Source: Flavobacterium psychrolimnae
GTDB lineage: Bacteria > Bacteroidota > Bacteroidia > Flavobacteriales > Flavobacteriaceae
NCBI RefSeq assembly: GCF_003312425.1
Contig: NZ_QNUX01000010.1
Span: forward strand, 62,001-126,000
Reading direction: 5' to 3'
DNA: 64,000 nt
The translations under genes were made by a program, and so were the position numbers. Positions 8,456-19,207 of this stretch are shown one piece after another (the first letter of the stretch is position 1; every line of letters starts with the position of its first letter). The notes beneath the pieces were generated by a model. It did no database searches. It had not been told where the DNA came from and saw only the letters and a list, made by a program, of their open reading frames with translations.

Positions 8456-9667
8456 TTGATAGATTTAAACTTTTTAGGAAGGTCAAAAACGAAAGCCAAA
8501 CTCAAGAAAACATACACTGAAGCTAAGGTTTCTTATCTGAACCGAATTCGTTGGGCAGTTTCCATGTTCTACTTTGGGATGGGTTTATGTTTTGCCACTT
8601 GGGCAAGCCGAATCCCGGATATCAAAACGACTTTGAACCTCAGCGAAGGCGATTTAGGAAGTATTTTATTCGCTTTGCCATTAGGACAACTAGTAGTAAT
8701 GCCTTTTTCTGGAAAATTGGTCACTCGTTTTGGAAGCCACAGAATCTTGATATTTGCCCTTTCATTATATGTTTTTAGCATGACAAATTTAGGTTTGGCT
8801 GTTGCGGCTTGGCAATTGTCGTTGGGATTATTTGTGTTTGGAATCTTTGGAAATCTATCTAATATTGCCGTAAACACACAAGGCGTTTACACCGAAGTGC
8901 TTTTCAAAAAAACCATCATGTCCTCCTTTCATGGGATGTGGAGTTTTGCCGGATTCATGGGAGCATTAGTAGGATTAGGAATGCTGGCTTTTGAGTTAAC
9001 ACCTTATATTCACTTTCTCATTGTGGCCGGAATCGTATTTTTGATGATGGCTTTCAACTATAAATTTTTAATAAAAGCTAAAGAAACTATCCAACCCAAG
9101 AAGAAAAAATTGTTCTCAAAACCGGACAGTGCGCTGATATGGTTGGGAATAATCGGATTTTGTTGCATGGCCAGCGAAGGCGTTATGTTCGACTGGAGCG
9201 GTGTTTATTTCAAAGATGTCATCAAAGCACCCGGACCATTAGTTATTCTGGGGTACACTTCCTTTATGATTATGATGGCCGGCGGACGATTCTTAGGAGA
9301 CGGTTTGATTGGTAAATTTGGTCGAAAAACCGTCTTGCAAATCAGCGGCATCATGATATCAGCCGGACTTTTTACAGCCGTATTCTTCCCATTTGTCATT
9401 CCCGCAACCATCGCGTTTATGTTCGTTGGTTTGGGAGTTTCCACCATAGTTCCCACAGTTTACAGTGTGGCCGGAAAAACCCCAAATGTATCTCCCAGCG
9501 TAGCCTTGACGACAGTTTCAAGCGTCAGTTTTCTGGGTTTTCTTATGGGTCCGCCAATCATCGGGTACATTGCGGAGCTGTCAAGTCTTAGATTTTCATT
9601 CGCATTTATCGGCGTATTTGGGATTCTAATCGCCATAATGGTGTCCCGAATCAAAGCAATAGAATAA
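8456..9667 (+). CDS. MFS transporter (YbjJ/fucose-permease-like)
   Basis: Major facilitator superfamily permease of 403 residues with about 12 predicted membrane helices. Helix 1 is AVSMFYFGMGLCFATWASRI, followed by IPDIKTTLNLSEGDLGSILFA, a pattern typical of the YbjJ/FucP-like branch. The inter-domain loop near residues 200-222 is lysine-rich (KAKETIQPKKKKLFSKP). The only plausible start upstream of helix 1 is TTG 8456, because TAA at 8447-8449 closes the frame; the next ATG (8564) would cut into helix 1. Substrate unknown. It stands alone after a repeat-rich gap. Confidence 0.85.
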   Translation: MIDLNFLGRSKTKAKLKKTYTEAKVSYLNRIRWAVSMFYFGMGLCFATWASRIPDIKTTLNLSEGDLGSILFALPLGQLVVMPFSGKLVTRFGSHRILIFALSLYVFSMTNLGLAVAAWQLSLGLFVFGIFGNLSNIAVNTQGVYTEVLFKKTIMSSFHGMWSFAGFMGALVGLGMLAFELTPYIHFLIVAGIVFLMMAFNYKFLIKAKETIQPKKKKLFSKPDSALIWLGIIGFCCMASEGVMFDWSGVYFKDVIKAPGPLVILGYTSFMIMMAGGRFLGDGLIGKFGRKTVLQISGIMISAGLFTAVFFPFVIPATIAFMFVGLGVSTIVPTVYSVAGKTPNVSPSVALTTVSSVSFLGFLMGPPIIGYIAELSSLRFSFAFIGVFGILIAIMVSRIKAIE

Positions 9668-9706
9668 CTATAAATTTTTAGGAGCATTACATTTCGTTTC
9701 CATAAA

Positions 9707-9785
9707 AACGAACTCTCCCGCTGTTCGCAGTATCCACGCCCAAAAGCGTGGGATACTTGCTGCCATCGGGGCTACTGAATTCGTT
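9707..9785. repeat. Nested hairpin repeat (GCTGTTCGC...GCTGCCATC type), copy 1
   Basis: Outer arms AACGAA (9707-9712) and TTCGTT (9780-9785) enclose an inner stem TATCCACGC / GCGTGGGATA around an AAAA loop. The skeleton GCTGTTCGC ... GCTGCCATC recurs at 20599-20652 with an unrelated inner stem. Confidence 0.6.
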
Positions 9786-9993
9786 CAGATTATCTAAGAA
9801 CTTTCCTCGAAAACAGATTTGATAAAAATATTTTCATTGAAAATCAATATGTTAGTATTTTTTTTAATACATTTAACATTATTATTCTTTCATAGAATGT
9901 TTTCATTTGATACTGCATGCAAAATACCACTCAATCAGCAGTATCGTATTTAAGGTTTATACCACTTTTTCCAAAATTCACTTTTAATTATTT

Positions 9994-10019
9994 AACGTTA
10001 TCCCATTTCGGATAACGTT
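9994..10019. promoter_or_regulatory. Perfect 10-bp inverted repeat upstream of the TonB receptor
   Basis: AACGTTATCC and GGATAACGTT are separated by CATTTC, 95 bases before the receptor start. It could be a repressor operator or a hairpin; the T-rich tail after it also allows a terminator. Confidence 0.45.
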
Positions 10020-10031
10020 TTCAATTTTTGT

Positions 10032-10067
10032 AGTTCAACCGTTTCAATTCATTGTAGCGGTTGAACT
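10032..10067. promoter_or_regulatory. Second inverted repeat upstream of the TonB receptor
   Basis: AGTTCAACCG and CGGTTGAACT form perfect 10-bp arms around a 16-base spacer, ending 46 bases before the receptor ATG. It may be an operator or a leader-RNA stem. Confidence 0.45.
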
Positions 10068-10113
10068 TATTATTGCAATTCCCGCTTATACTGTAACCTC
10101 ATCATCTGAATTT

Positions 10114-12951
10114 ATGAATAAATTTTACGTTGTGTTCTTTTTTATGATTCATATTGGATGTAGTATTGCACAAAACAGTACGGGTTTTTTTGGAAAAATC
10201 GTGGACTCAAAAACCCAAAATCCATTAGGTTTTGTCGTCGTCAGTATTCAAAATACGACTTTAATGCAACTCACTAAAGAGGATGGTAATTTCAGTTTTG
10301 ATTCCGTTCCCACAGGAAACATACTGCTTTTGATACACAGTCAGGGTTTCAAAGATGGCTTATATCCGGTCGAAATTACCGAAGGAAAAATGCTGGATTT
10401 AGGAACCATAACTTTAGAAGAGGACCAATCCACAGAACAACAAAGCAGTATTATCACGCTTATCGAAAGTGATTTTGGCGAGGACAACAGCAGTTCTGAA
10501 AGTACTTCCGGACTCTTGCAATCGTCCCGAGATGCTTTTCTGCAAGCCGCTGCTTTCAATTGGGGACAAGCTCGTTTTAGAGTTCGCGGATTAGACAGCG
10601 AACATTCCACGATGATGATTAATGGCGTTTCCATGAACAAAATTTATGACGGAAGACCACAATGGGGAGAATGGGGCGGATTGAATGACGCGCTCCGCAA
10701 TCAGGAATTTACCCTGGGAACTGCGCCTTCGGATTATACTTTTGGAGGTATTTTAGGAACACAGGAAATCAATACGAGGGCTTCCATTTACAGACCGGGT
10801 TCCCGAATCTCCTTTTCATCAACAAATACTAATTACAGTTGGCGCACGATGGCAACACATGCTTCCGGCATGAATTCCCGTGGTTGGGCTTTTGTAGTTT
10901 CGGCAGGAAAGCGCTGGGCGCAGGAAGGATATTTTGAAGGGACAAGTTATGATGCGAATTCTTTTTTTATAAGTCTTGAAAAAAAATTAAGCGAGAAGCA
11001 TTCATTAAATCTGACGGCTTTGTACACGCCCAATTCCAGAGCCAAAAACTCTCCAAACACTGCCGAAGTTACGCAGCTGACAAACGTAAAATACAATTCG
11101 TATTGGGGTTTTCAAGATGGTGAAAAGAGAAATGCCCGTATGAAAACCATTGAAGAACCTACGTTTATGCTGAATCATTATTTTAAAATTAATGATAAAA
11201 CTAACTTGAATTCGAGTGTAATGTATCAATTTGGAAAAATTGCTAACAGCAATATCGATTATCAAAATGCCAATAGTCCGGATCCTACGTATTATAGAAA
11301 AATGCCCAGTTATTACAGCTCGCTTTATGCACCGGACAACGGAGAATTTTCGGGAGCATTTACTCCGGATTATGAAAATGCAGAAAAAAGCAAAGCAGAA
11401 TTTTTAGCAAATCCTCAAATTGATTGGGCGGCATTATATCAAGCCAATCAAAATCCAGTTTTTGATACCAATGGAACAATTACGGGCTACGAACCCACAA
11501 AAAGTAAGTACGTTTTGTATGAAGATCAAGTAGAGGATGAAACGGCGGTGGCCGCAACAAATTTGACTGCGCAACTGTCAGAAAATATCTTTTTAAATGT
11601 TGGAGCGTCTTTCAAAAAACTAAAATCGCATAATTCTCAAAAATTGTTGGACTTGCTTGGCGGTTCTTATTTTGAAGATATCGATGCTTTCTACAGCGGG
11701 AATCAATCCCAATCTGATTTGAATCATCCAGACCGTCAAGTAGTTGTTGGTGACACGTACGGATACAATTATAATTATTTCGCCAATACTTTAGAGGCTT
11801 TCACGCAATTTAAATTCACGTACAATAAAGTAGATTTTTATCTGGCTCAGAATTTTTCAAGTGCCAATTATCAAAGAGAAGGTTTGTACAAAAACGGAAT
11901 TTACGAAACCAATTCCTTCGGGAAAAGTGAAAAAGTTGCGTTTGAAAATTTTGGCTTCAAAGCTGGATTCAATTTGAAAATCTCTGGCAAACAGTTGGTG
12001 ACTTTTAATACGGCACATTTGACCAAAGCGCCTTCTTTGAGAAATACTTTTGCTAATTCCCGATTGAATAATGCAATTGTGAACGGAATCGAAAGTGAGA
12101 ACATCAGCAGTTTGGACGCGAGTTATGTCTACCGTTCACCAAAACTGAAAGCCCGTCTGACGGCTTATTATTCCCTGATTAAAAACGCAACTCAAATTTC
12201 CTTTTTTTATGCCGAAGGAATTTTTGATGATGGCTCGGGCTATCTAAATACCGATGCTTTTGTGAGCCAAACATTAACAAAATTGAATAAGAAGAATATG
12301 GGTGCCGAATTTAGTTTGGAATACCAAGTAAGCCAAACTTTTAAAACGACTTTTTCAGCGGCTTTTGGTGAATATACGTATGACAGTAATCCACATGTGA
12401 CATTGACAAACGATGCCGAAGCAACTCCAGAAAACACCAGTCCGGTTTTTGATTTTGGAACGGCTTCCCTCAAAAATTACAAGCAAGCGGGAATGCCACA
12501 ACGTGCGTACTCCGTGGGAATTGAGTATCGAGATCCAAAATATTGGTGGCTTAGCGCCAATGTAAATTACCTCACCAACAGTTATATTGATATTTCACCT
12601 ATTTCCAGAACCGAAATATTTTATAAAAATCCAGCAAGCGGTTTTAATTTTCCAGAAGCAACAGAAGAACGCGCCGCGGCACTTATAAAACAAGAAAAAT
12701 TTGATCCAACGATGCTGCTCAACCTCGTGGGTGGAAAATCATGGCGCATTTATGGAAAGAATGTTGGGATTTTTGCCAGCATCAATAATGTGCTTGATGT
12801 TACCTATAAAACGGGCGGTTACGAACAAGCCCGAAATGCGAATTTCAGACAAATTAATCAGGATGTTTCCAGCGGTACGCCTTCTTTTGGACCAAAATAT
12901 TTCTACGGATACGGAAGAACGTATTTCGTAAATCTTTATATCAATCTATAA
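10114..12951 (+). CDS. TonB-dependent receptor with carboxypeptidase-regulatory-like N-terminal domain
   Basis: Outer-membrane active transporter of 945 residues. Residues 1-19 are a signal peptide (ends CSIAQ). Residues 22-100 form a CarboxypepD_reg-like domain (GKIVDSKTQNPLGFVVVSIQ, GNFSFDSVPTGN), which is usual in Bacteroidota receptors. A plug follows (about 120-240, with FRVRGLDSEHSTMMINGVSM), then a large beta-barrel that ends in an aromatic/charged strand YGYGRTYFVNLYINL. The next gene, 10 bases downstream, encodes a lipoprotein and is probably co-transcribed. It is not a SusC type with a SusD partner, so the cargo is open. Two palindromes precede the gene. Confidence 0.93.
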   Translation: MNKFYVVFFFMIHIGCSIAQNSTGFFGKIVDSKTQNPLGFVVVSIQNTTLMQLTKEDGNFSFDSVPTGNILLLIHSQGFKDGLYPVEITEGKMLDLGTITLEEDQSTEQQSSIITLIESDFGEDNSSSESTSGLLQSSRDAFLQAAAFNWGQARFRVRGLDSEHSTMMINGVSMNKIYDGRPQWGEWGGLNDALRNQEFTLGTAPSDYTFGGILGTQEINTRASIYRPGSRISFSSTNTNYSWRTMATHASGMNSRGWAFVVSAGKRWAQEGYFEGTSYDANSFFISLEKKLSEKHSLNLTALYTPNSRAKNSPNTAEVTQLTNVKYNSYWGFQDGEKRNARMKTIEEPTFMLNHYFKINDKTNLNSSVMYQFGKIANSNIDYQNANSPDPTYYRKMPSYYSSLYAPDNGEFSGAFTPDYENAEKSKAEFLANPQIDWAALYQANQNPVFDTNGTITGYEPTKSKYVLYEDQVEDETAVAATNLTAQLSENIFLNVGASFKKLKSHNSQKLLDLLGGSYFEDIDAFYSGNQSQSDLNHPDRQVVVGDTYGYNYNYFANTLEAFTQFKFTYNKVDFYLAQNFSSANYQREGLYKNGIYETNSFGKSEKVAFENFGFKAGFNLKISGKQLVTFNTAHLTKAPSLRNTFANSRLNNAIVNGIESENISSLDASYVYRSPKLKARLTAYYSLIKNATQISFFYAEGIFDDGSGYLNTDAFVSQTLTKLNKKNMGAEFSLEYQVSQTFKTTFSAAFGEYTYDSNPHVTLTNDAEATPENTSPVFDFGTASLKNYKQAGMPQRAYSVGIEYRDPKYWWLSANVNYLTNSYIDISPISRTEIFYKNPASGFNFPEATEERAAALIKQEKFDPTMLLNLVGGKSWRIYGKNVGIFASINNVLDVTYKTGGYEQARNANFRQINQDVSSGTPSFGPKYFYGYGRTYFVNLYINL

Positions 12952-12961
12952 ATTAAAGCAT

Positions 12962-14317
12962 ATGAAATCAACATTTTACAAATCGGTTCTATTTTTACTG
13001 TTGACAATTACATTTGGCAGTTGCGTGACAGATGAGGTTGTGGCTCCAAAACTCATTTGTACGCAGCCGGATTTGGTTACAAATAAATCAGTCAGCGAGG
13101 TTTATGCTGTTGCAAACGCCATTGTAACGCAATACAAATACGATGATGTCATCGAGGCGTATGTGGTTTCCAGCGATGAATCGGGGAATTTTTTCAAGTC
13201 AATATCCTTTCAAACTTTGGCAACAGCCACAACACCTGCCATAGGATTTAGCGTTCCTGTGGATGCTACAAATTTGTATATTGACTATAGATTGGGCAAT
13301 AAAGTATACATCAAGTTGAAAGACCAATACACGGATATTTCGTTTGGTGGAATGCGTATCGGAAGCATTTTTGTGAATTCCTATAATGAAGGTGGAGTGG
13401 GGCGGCTTTCACAGAATGAGTATAAAAAAGTGCTGAACGCATCTTGCACGAATGTAAAGGAAGAGGTTTTAGTTCGGTCTCTGACCATGTCAGAATTACT
13501 GAATGATTCTAATTTGAATACGTTGGTTGAGTTGTCTGATGTTCAGTTTTCAGCTGCAGCAATAGGGCGCCATTATTTTGAAGAAACGAATAATGTTGGC
13601 GGTGCTACGAATTGGAGTTTGGTGGATAAACTAGGGAATCAAGTGTATTTTAGAACGAGTAGTTTTTCTGATTTTGCGACTAAATTAGTCCCTAATGGAA
13701 GTGGAAAAGTAAGAGGAATTTTGACGAAATACGGGAGTGATTACCAATTATTACCGCGTTCCGAAAAAGATGTGGTTATGACCGGAAACAGAGCGACTCC
13801 TTTTTTCTCGCAAGATTTTGAAACGGTTGAAAACAATGTTAAACTAAATCTTCCCGGCTGGGCAAATATGGTCCAAAAAGGAACGCTTTTCTGGAAAGGC
13901 ACTGTTTATTCCGGAAACGGTTATGCCGAATTTAATATCACAGGAACCAAAGTCGTTTCGAATGTGGCTTGGTTGATTTCGCCAAAAATAGATATGGAGG
14001 TTCATACGAAAGAAGTCTTGACTTTTAGAACGGCTCAGCATCACTTAGATGTTGATTCCCAGTTAAATTCTTTGGAAGTTTATGTTTCCAGTAATTTTGA
14101 CGGGTTGAATATTACTACCGCAACTTGGACTCCGTTAGTTGTTAATTTGCCTAAACAAGCTACGCCTTGGTATCAATTTGTAGGAAGCGGCGCTGTAGAT
14201 TTATCTTCGTACAAAGGTAAAATCAACATTGCTTTTAAATATACGGGTTCCGGTAAAAACCTGGCTTTGGATGGTGCTTTTCAAGTAGATGATGTTCAGG
14301 TTTTTGGAGACAAATAA
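12962..14317 (+). CDS. DUF5689-domain lipoprotein with choice-of-anchor-J-like C-terminus
   Basis: A 451-residue predicted lipoprotein. The signal peptide ends in the lipobox TFGSC (Cys about residue 21). Residues 35-270 resemble the DUF5689 domain of Bacteroidota surface proteins (VIEAYVVSSDESGNFFKSI, GMRIGSIF, YQLLPRSEKDVVM). Residues 275-450 look like a jelly-roll/choice-of-anchor-J module (FFSQDFETVENN, WLISPKIDM, GAFQVDDVQVFG). It lies 10 bases after the TonB receptor, so it is probably the surface partner of that receptor. Domain names are from memory; substrate unknown. Confidence 0.8.
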   Translation: MKSTFYKSVLFLLLTITFGSCVTDEVVAPKLICTQPDLVTNKSVSEVYAVANAIVTQYKYDDVIEAYVVSSDESGNFFKSISFQTLATATTPAIGFSVPVDATNLYIDYRLGNKVYIKLKDQYTDISFGGMRIGSIFVNSYNEGGVGRLSQNEYKKVLNASCTNVKEEVLVRSLTMSELLNDSNLNTLVELSDVQFSAAAIGRHYFEETNNVGGATNWSLVDKLGNQVYFRTSSFSDFATKLVPNGSGKVRGILTKYGSDYQLLPRSEKDVVMTGNRATPFFSQDFETVENNVKLNLPGWANMVQKGTLFWKGTVYSGNGYAEFNITGTKVVSNVAWLISPKIDMEVHTKEVLTFRTAQHHLDVDSQLNSLEVYVSSNFDGLNITTATWTPLVVNLPKQATPWYQFVGSGAVDLSSYKGKINIAFKYTGSGKNLALDGAFQVDDVQVFGDK

Positions 14318-14345
14318 TTTTTATTAAAGGCTTTACTTGAATTAC

Positions 14346-14353
14346 TATATTTG
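14346..14353 (+). promoter_or_regulatory. Candidate -7 box for the FKBP gene
   Basis: TATATTTG, an exact TAnnTTTG match, 24 bases before the ATG at 14378. A -33 TTG at standard spacing is not evident. It suggests the isomerase gene has its own transcript as well as read-through from the receptor operon. Confidence 0.45.
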
Positions 14354-14377
14354 CAGCCTTAACATTTAAATTAAATT

Positions 14378-14839
14378 ATGAAATCTACTTTATTAGCCCT
14401 AATTTCTTTATTATTTGTTTCTTGTTTATCTGATAACGAAGCATCTAAACCTGTTGATTACACCGTTCAAAACGAAAAAGAAATCGTGGATTACGTTGCC
14501 AAAAATAAATTGACTGCCACAAAAACCGATTCAGGATTGTATTATGTGATTAATGAAGCTGGTGATGGAGAACAACCTACCGCAACCTCTAATGTAACAG
14601 TTGCGTACAAAGGGTATTTTACTAATGGAAATGTTTTTGATCAAAGTAATGCTTCAGGAATTTCATTTGGTTTGAACCAAGTGATAAAAGGATGGACGGA
14701 AGGAATCCCTTATTTTAAAGAAGGCGGAAGCGGAATCCTTTTGGTACCTTCTCATCTTGGTTATGGGAGTAATGATTACAGTAGTATTCCCGGAGGTTCT
14801 GTACTTATTTTCGATGTCAAACTGATTAAAGTAAATTAG
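14378..14839 (+). CDS. FKBP-type peptidyl-prolyl cis-trans isomerase, lipoprotein
   Basis: Periplasmic lipoprotein of 153 residues with an FKBP domain, catalysing cis-trans isomerisation of X-Pro bonds. The signal peptide ends in LLFVSC (Cys 16). After a short linker the FKBP core spans about residues 45-153: VTVAYKGYFTNGNVFDQS, VIKGWTEGIPYFKEG, LLVPSHLGYGS and the final VLIFDVKLIKV, which together hold most of the usual active-site aromatics. Length fits a single-domain lipoprotein FKBP. It follows the receptor/lipoprotein genes after 60 bases and ends at a shared terminator. Confidence 0.93.
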   Translation: MKSTLLALISLLFVSCLSDNEASKPVDYTVQNEKEIVDYVAKNKLTATKTDSGLYYVINEAGDGEQPTATSNVTVAYKGYFTNGNVFDQSNASGISFGLNQVIKGWTEGIPYFKEGGSGILLVPSHLGYGSNDYSSIPGGSVLIFDVKLIKVN

Positions 14840-14860
14840 TTTAAGGCTATTATTAAATCA

Positions 14861-14890
14861 AAAAAGGCTGTCTTTTCGGACAGCCTTTTG
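14861..14890. terminator. Bidirectional terminator between the FKBP and GH97 genes
   Basis: AAGGCTGTC / GACAGCCTT stem (9 bp) with a TTTTCG loop, A-run before and T-run after, between two convergent genes. Confidence 0.85.
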
Positions 14891-14897
14891 TAATTAA

Positions 14898-17320
<2,423 letters not shown>

Positions 17321-18967
17321 CTATTTTAGATTGGTTCCAATCCGCATTACGTTAGCTTCAAAATCTTCTCGTGGACCTGCTGCTTTGTTTTTGAGTTGGG
17401 AACGGTAATTGTAAATTGTGGATACCGAATACCGAAGAAAAGTCGAAATTTTTGCGCTGTCTTTGATGCCCAAACGAATGAGTGCAAAAATCCGTAATTC
17501 CGTATTCAGCAGTTCGCCTTCTTTCAATTGTATCTCTTCGTCATCAATCAACAAAGCGCTGAATTCTGCTATGAAATTAGGAAAGAGTTGTAGGAACGTC
17601 TTGTCGAAATTCGTGAGAAATGCAGCCAGTTCATTTTCGACAAATTGTTTTGATTTTACGGCACTAATCAGGTCGTTCATTTTTCCCGTTGTTGCCATCA
17701 CATTCAATTTTCGGCGGTATTCGTCTAATTTTCCGATGTAGTCCGAACACTGATCCATGTAACGACCGATATATATTTCTTTCAAAAGATTGGCTTCGGT
17801 CAGCGTATAATTGGTTTCGTTCAATTTCTCATTGAAAGTGTTCAATTCTGCATTTAATTCCGAAAGCTTGCTGTTGGCCAAACTTAAATCCTGCTTTGCT
17901 TTGGACAATTTTTTCATTTGCTTAAAAAGTAAAAAAAGCACCGCCAACAGGAACACGGATAATATACTCACACTTATTAAAAAAAGTACCAACTGAAATC
18001 GATTGGTTTCATTTTGTTTTTGATACGCCTCGTTAATAATGGGCAGCATCTTCGATATTTCGTAGGTTCGTAGGCGTGCATTACAAAAAAGAGCATCTTC
18101 AAGCGAGCGTTTTATGTATTTGTAAGCGCGATCAATATCCCCGTTTTCATACATTAGAAAAGCCAACGAGCGCAACGAAATATATTCTTTTTTGGCCAAT
18201 TGCAAATCGGAAATGGCCGAAATGGTCAACCATTTTTTTTCTTGATTAAAGTCTTTTTTTTGGTGATACGCCTGCGAAATAATGTAGGCAATAACCGCTC
18301 GATCATCACTGTTGTGAGCAATTTTGGGGAAATAGTTCAGCAATAAAGTCAATGTTTCCTTGTGTTTTCCGGCATCAAGAAGCGTACTGGATTTCGCCAT
18401 AATATAGGCGCTTGATTGTGGTTTGTAATAGTTTAAAGAAGAATCACGGTACTTTTTTGTTAAAACAATATACTTCTTTTTTTCCTGAAGTGAAGCCGCA
18501 TAATCAGACATATAACCATAAACGACGCTATTTACGGTAAAATAATAACCTCTTAGTTCTGGTGAAGTATTGATGTTAATTCGATTAAGAATATCCGTTG
18601 CTTCCTTGTACATTCCTAATGTTCCCATGATTGAAGCTAGATTTAATCGAGCATGATTTAGCTTTTCAATGTCATTTAGTTTTTCGGCGATTTGAAAACT
18701 CTTTCGAGCATAAATCAAGGCTGAATCTGATTGATACGATTTATATTCTGCGTACAACTTTCCGTAAACATCATATTTTTGAATATCGGACGAAGTAGAA
18801 AGCAGCAGTTCTTTGAGTTTGTTGATTTGAATCTCTTTTTTATCTGAATACAATTGGTAATCCTCAACTGTTTGATCCAATTCCTGCAATAATTGTTCAG
18901 AATTATTTTGGGCAAAAAGAAAAACAGGAAGCAGTAACGCAATAAGTACAGTCAAAAAGCGATTCAT
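17321..18967 (-). CDS. DUF6377-type membrane transcriptional regulator with TPR sensor (SusR-like architecture)
   Basis: A 548-residue single-pass sensor-regulator. Residues 1-19 are a signal peptide, about 35-320 a periplasmic TPR-rich helical array (KEATDILNRI, DRAYKYIKRSLEDA), and about 323-348 a membrane helix (FLISVSILSVFLLAVLFLLF). A coiled coil covers about 350-400 (KAKQDLSLANSKLSELNAEL). The cytoplasmic end matches DUF6377, with a LuxR/HTH-like DNA-binding segment (ELRIFALIRLGIKDSAKIS, then STIYNYRSQLKNKA). This is the SusR-type layout: glycan sensing outside, DNA binding inside. It sits directly upstream of the GH97 gene on the same strand, so that gene is the probable target. Confidence 0.85.
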   Translation of the reverse strand: MNRFLTVLIALLLPVFLFAQNNSEQLLQELDQTVEDYQLYSDKKEIQINKLKELLLSTSSDIQKYDVYGKLYAEYKSYQSDSALIYARKSFQIAEKLNDIEKLNHARLNLASIMGTLGMYKEATDILNRININTSPELRGYYFTVNSVVYGYMSDYAASLQEKKKYIVLTKKYRDSSLNYYKPQSSAYIMAKSSTLLDAGKHKETLTLLLNYFPKIAHNSDDRAVIAYIISQAYHQKKDFNQEKKWLTISAISDLQLAKKEYISLRSLAFLMYENGDIDRAYKYIKRSLEDALFCNARLRTYEISKMLPIINEAYQKQNETNRFQLVLFLISVSILSVFLLAVLFLLFKQMKKLSKAKQDLSLANSKLSELNAELNTFNEKLNETNYTLTEANLLKEIYIGRYMDQCSDYIGKLDEYRRKLNVMATTGKMNDLISAVKSKQFVENELAAFLTNFDKTFLQLFPNFIAEFSALLIDDEEIQLKEGELLNTELRIFALIRLGIKDSAKISTFLRYSVSTIYNYRSQLKNKAAGPREDFEANVMRIGTNLK

Positions 18968-19051
18968 TCAAATGGTATTAAATTGCTGTAAAAATAATTA
19001 AAAATCCAATGGAACTCCTAAAGTAAGCAAGGCAAACGTATGAGATTTTAA

Positions 19052-19076
19052 AATAACCGCAAATTCGCTAATTTCT
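19052..19076. repeat. Solo half-palindrome of the ACCGCAAATTCGC type
   Basis: ACCGCAAATTCGC followed by TAATTTC matches the left arm of the palindrome in the 7.9-8.35 kb tandem repeat, here without a partner arm. Confidence 0.5.
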
Positions 19077-19183
19077 TTTGGTCCTTCTTTGGTCTAATAT
19101 GTCGTTCGACCAAAATACTATCATTATTCACACGTTATGATTTTTTTATAAACCTAGAACTCAATAAGTCCCTTACAAATCAT

Positions 19184-19191
19184 TAAATTTG
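19184..19191 (+). promoter_or_regulatory. Candidate -7 box of hflX
   Basis: TAAATTTG matches TAnnTTTG 16 bases before the ATG at 19208, which implies a very short leader. Confidence 0.45.
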
Positions 19192-19207
19192 TAACTTATT
19201 CAAAAAT

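Larger units (their letters stand above)
9668..10113. other. Intergenic region upstream of the TonB receptor gene
   Basis: A 446-base gap. It contains the hairpin repeat at 9707-9785 and two perfect palindromes at 9994-10019 and 10032-10067 ahead of the receptor gene. The stretch 9790-9990 is AT-rich with no gene. Confidence 0.6.
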
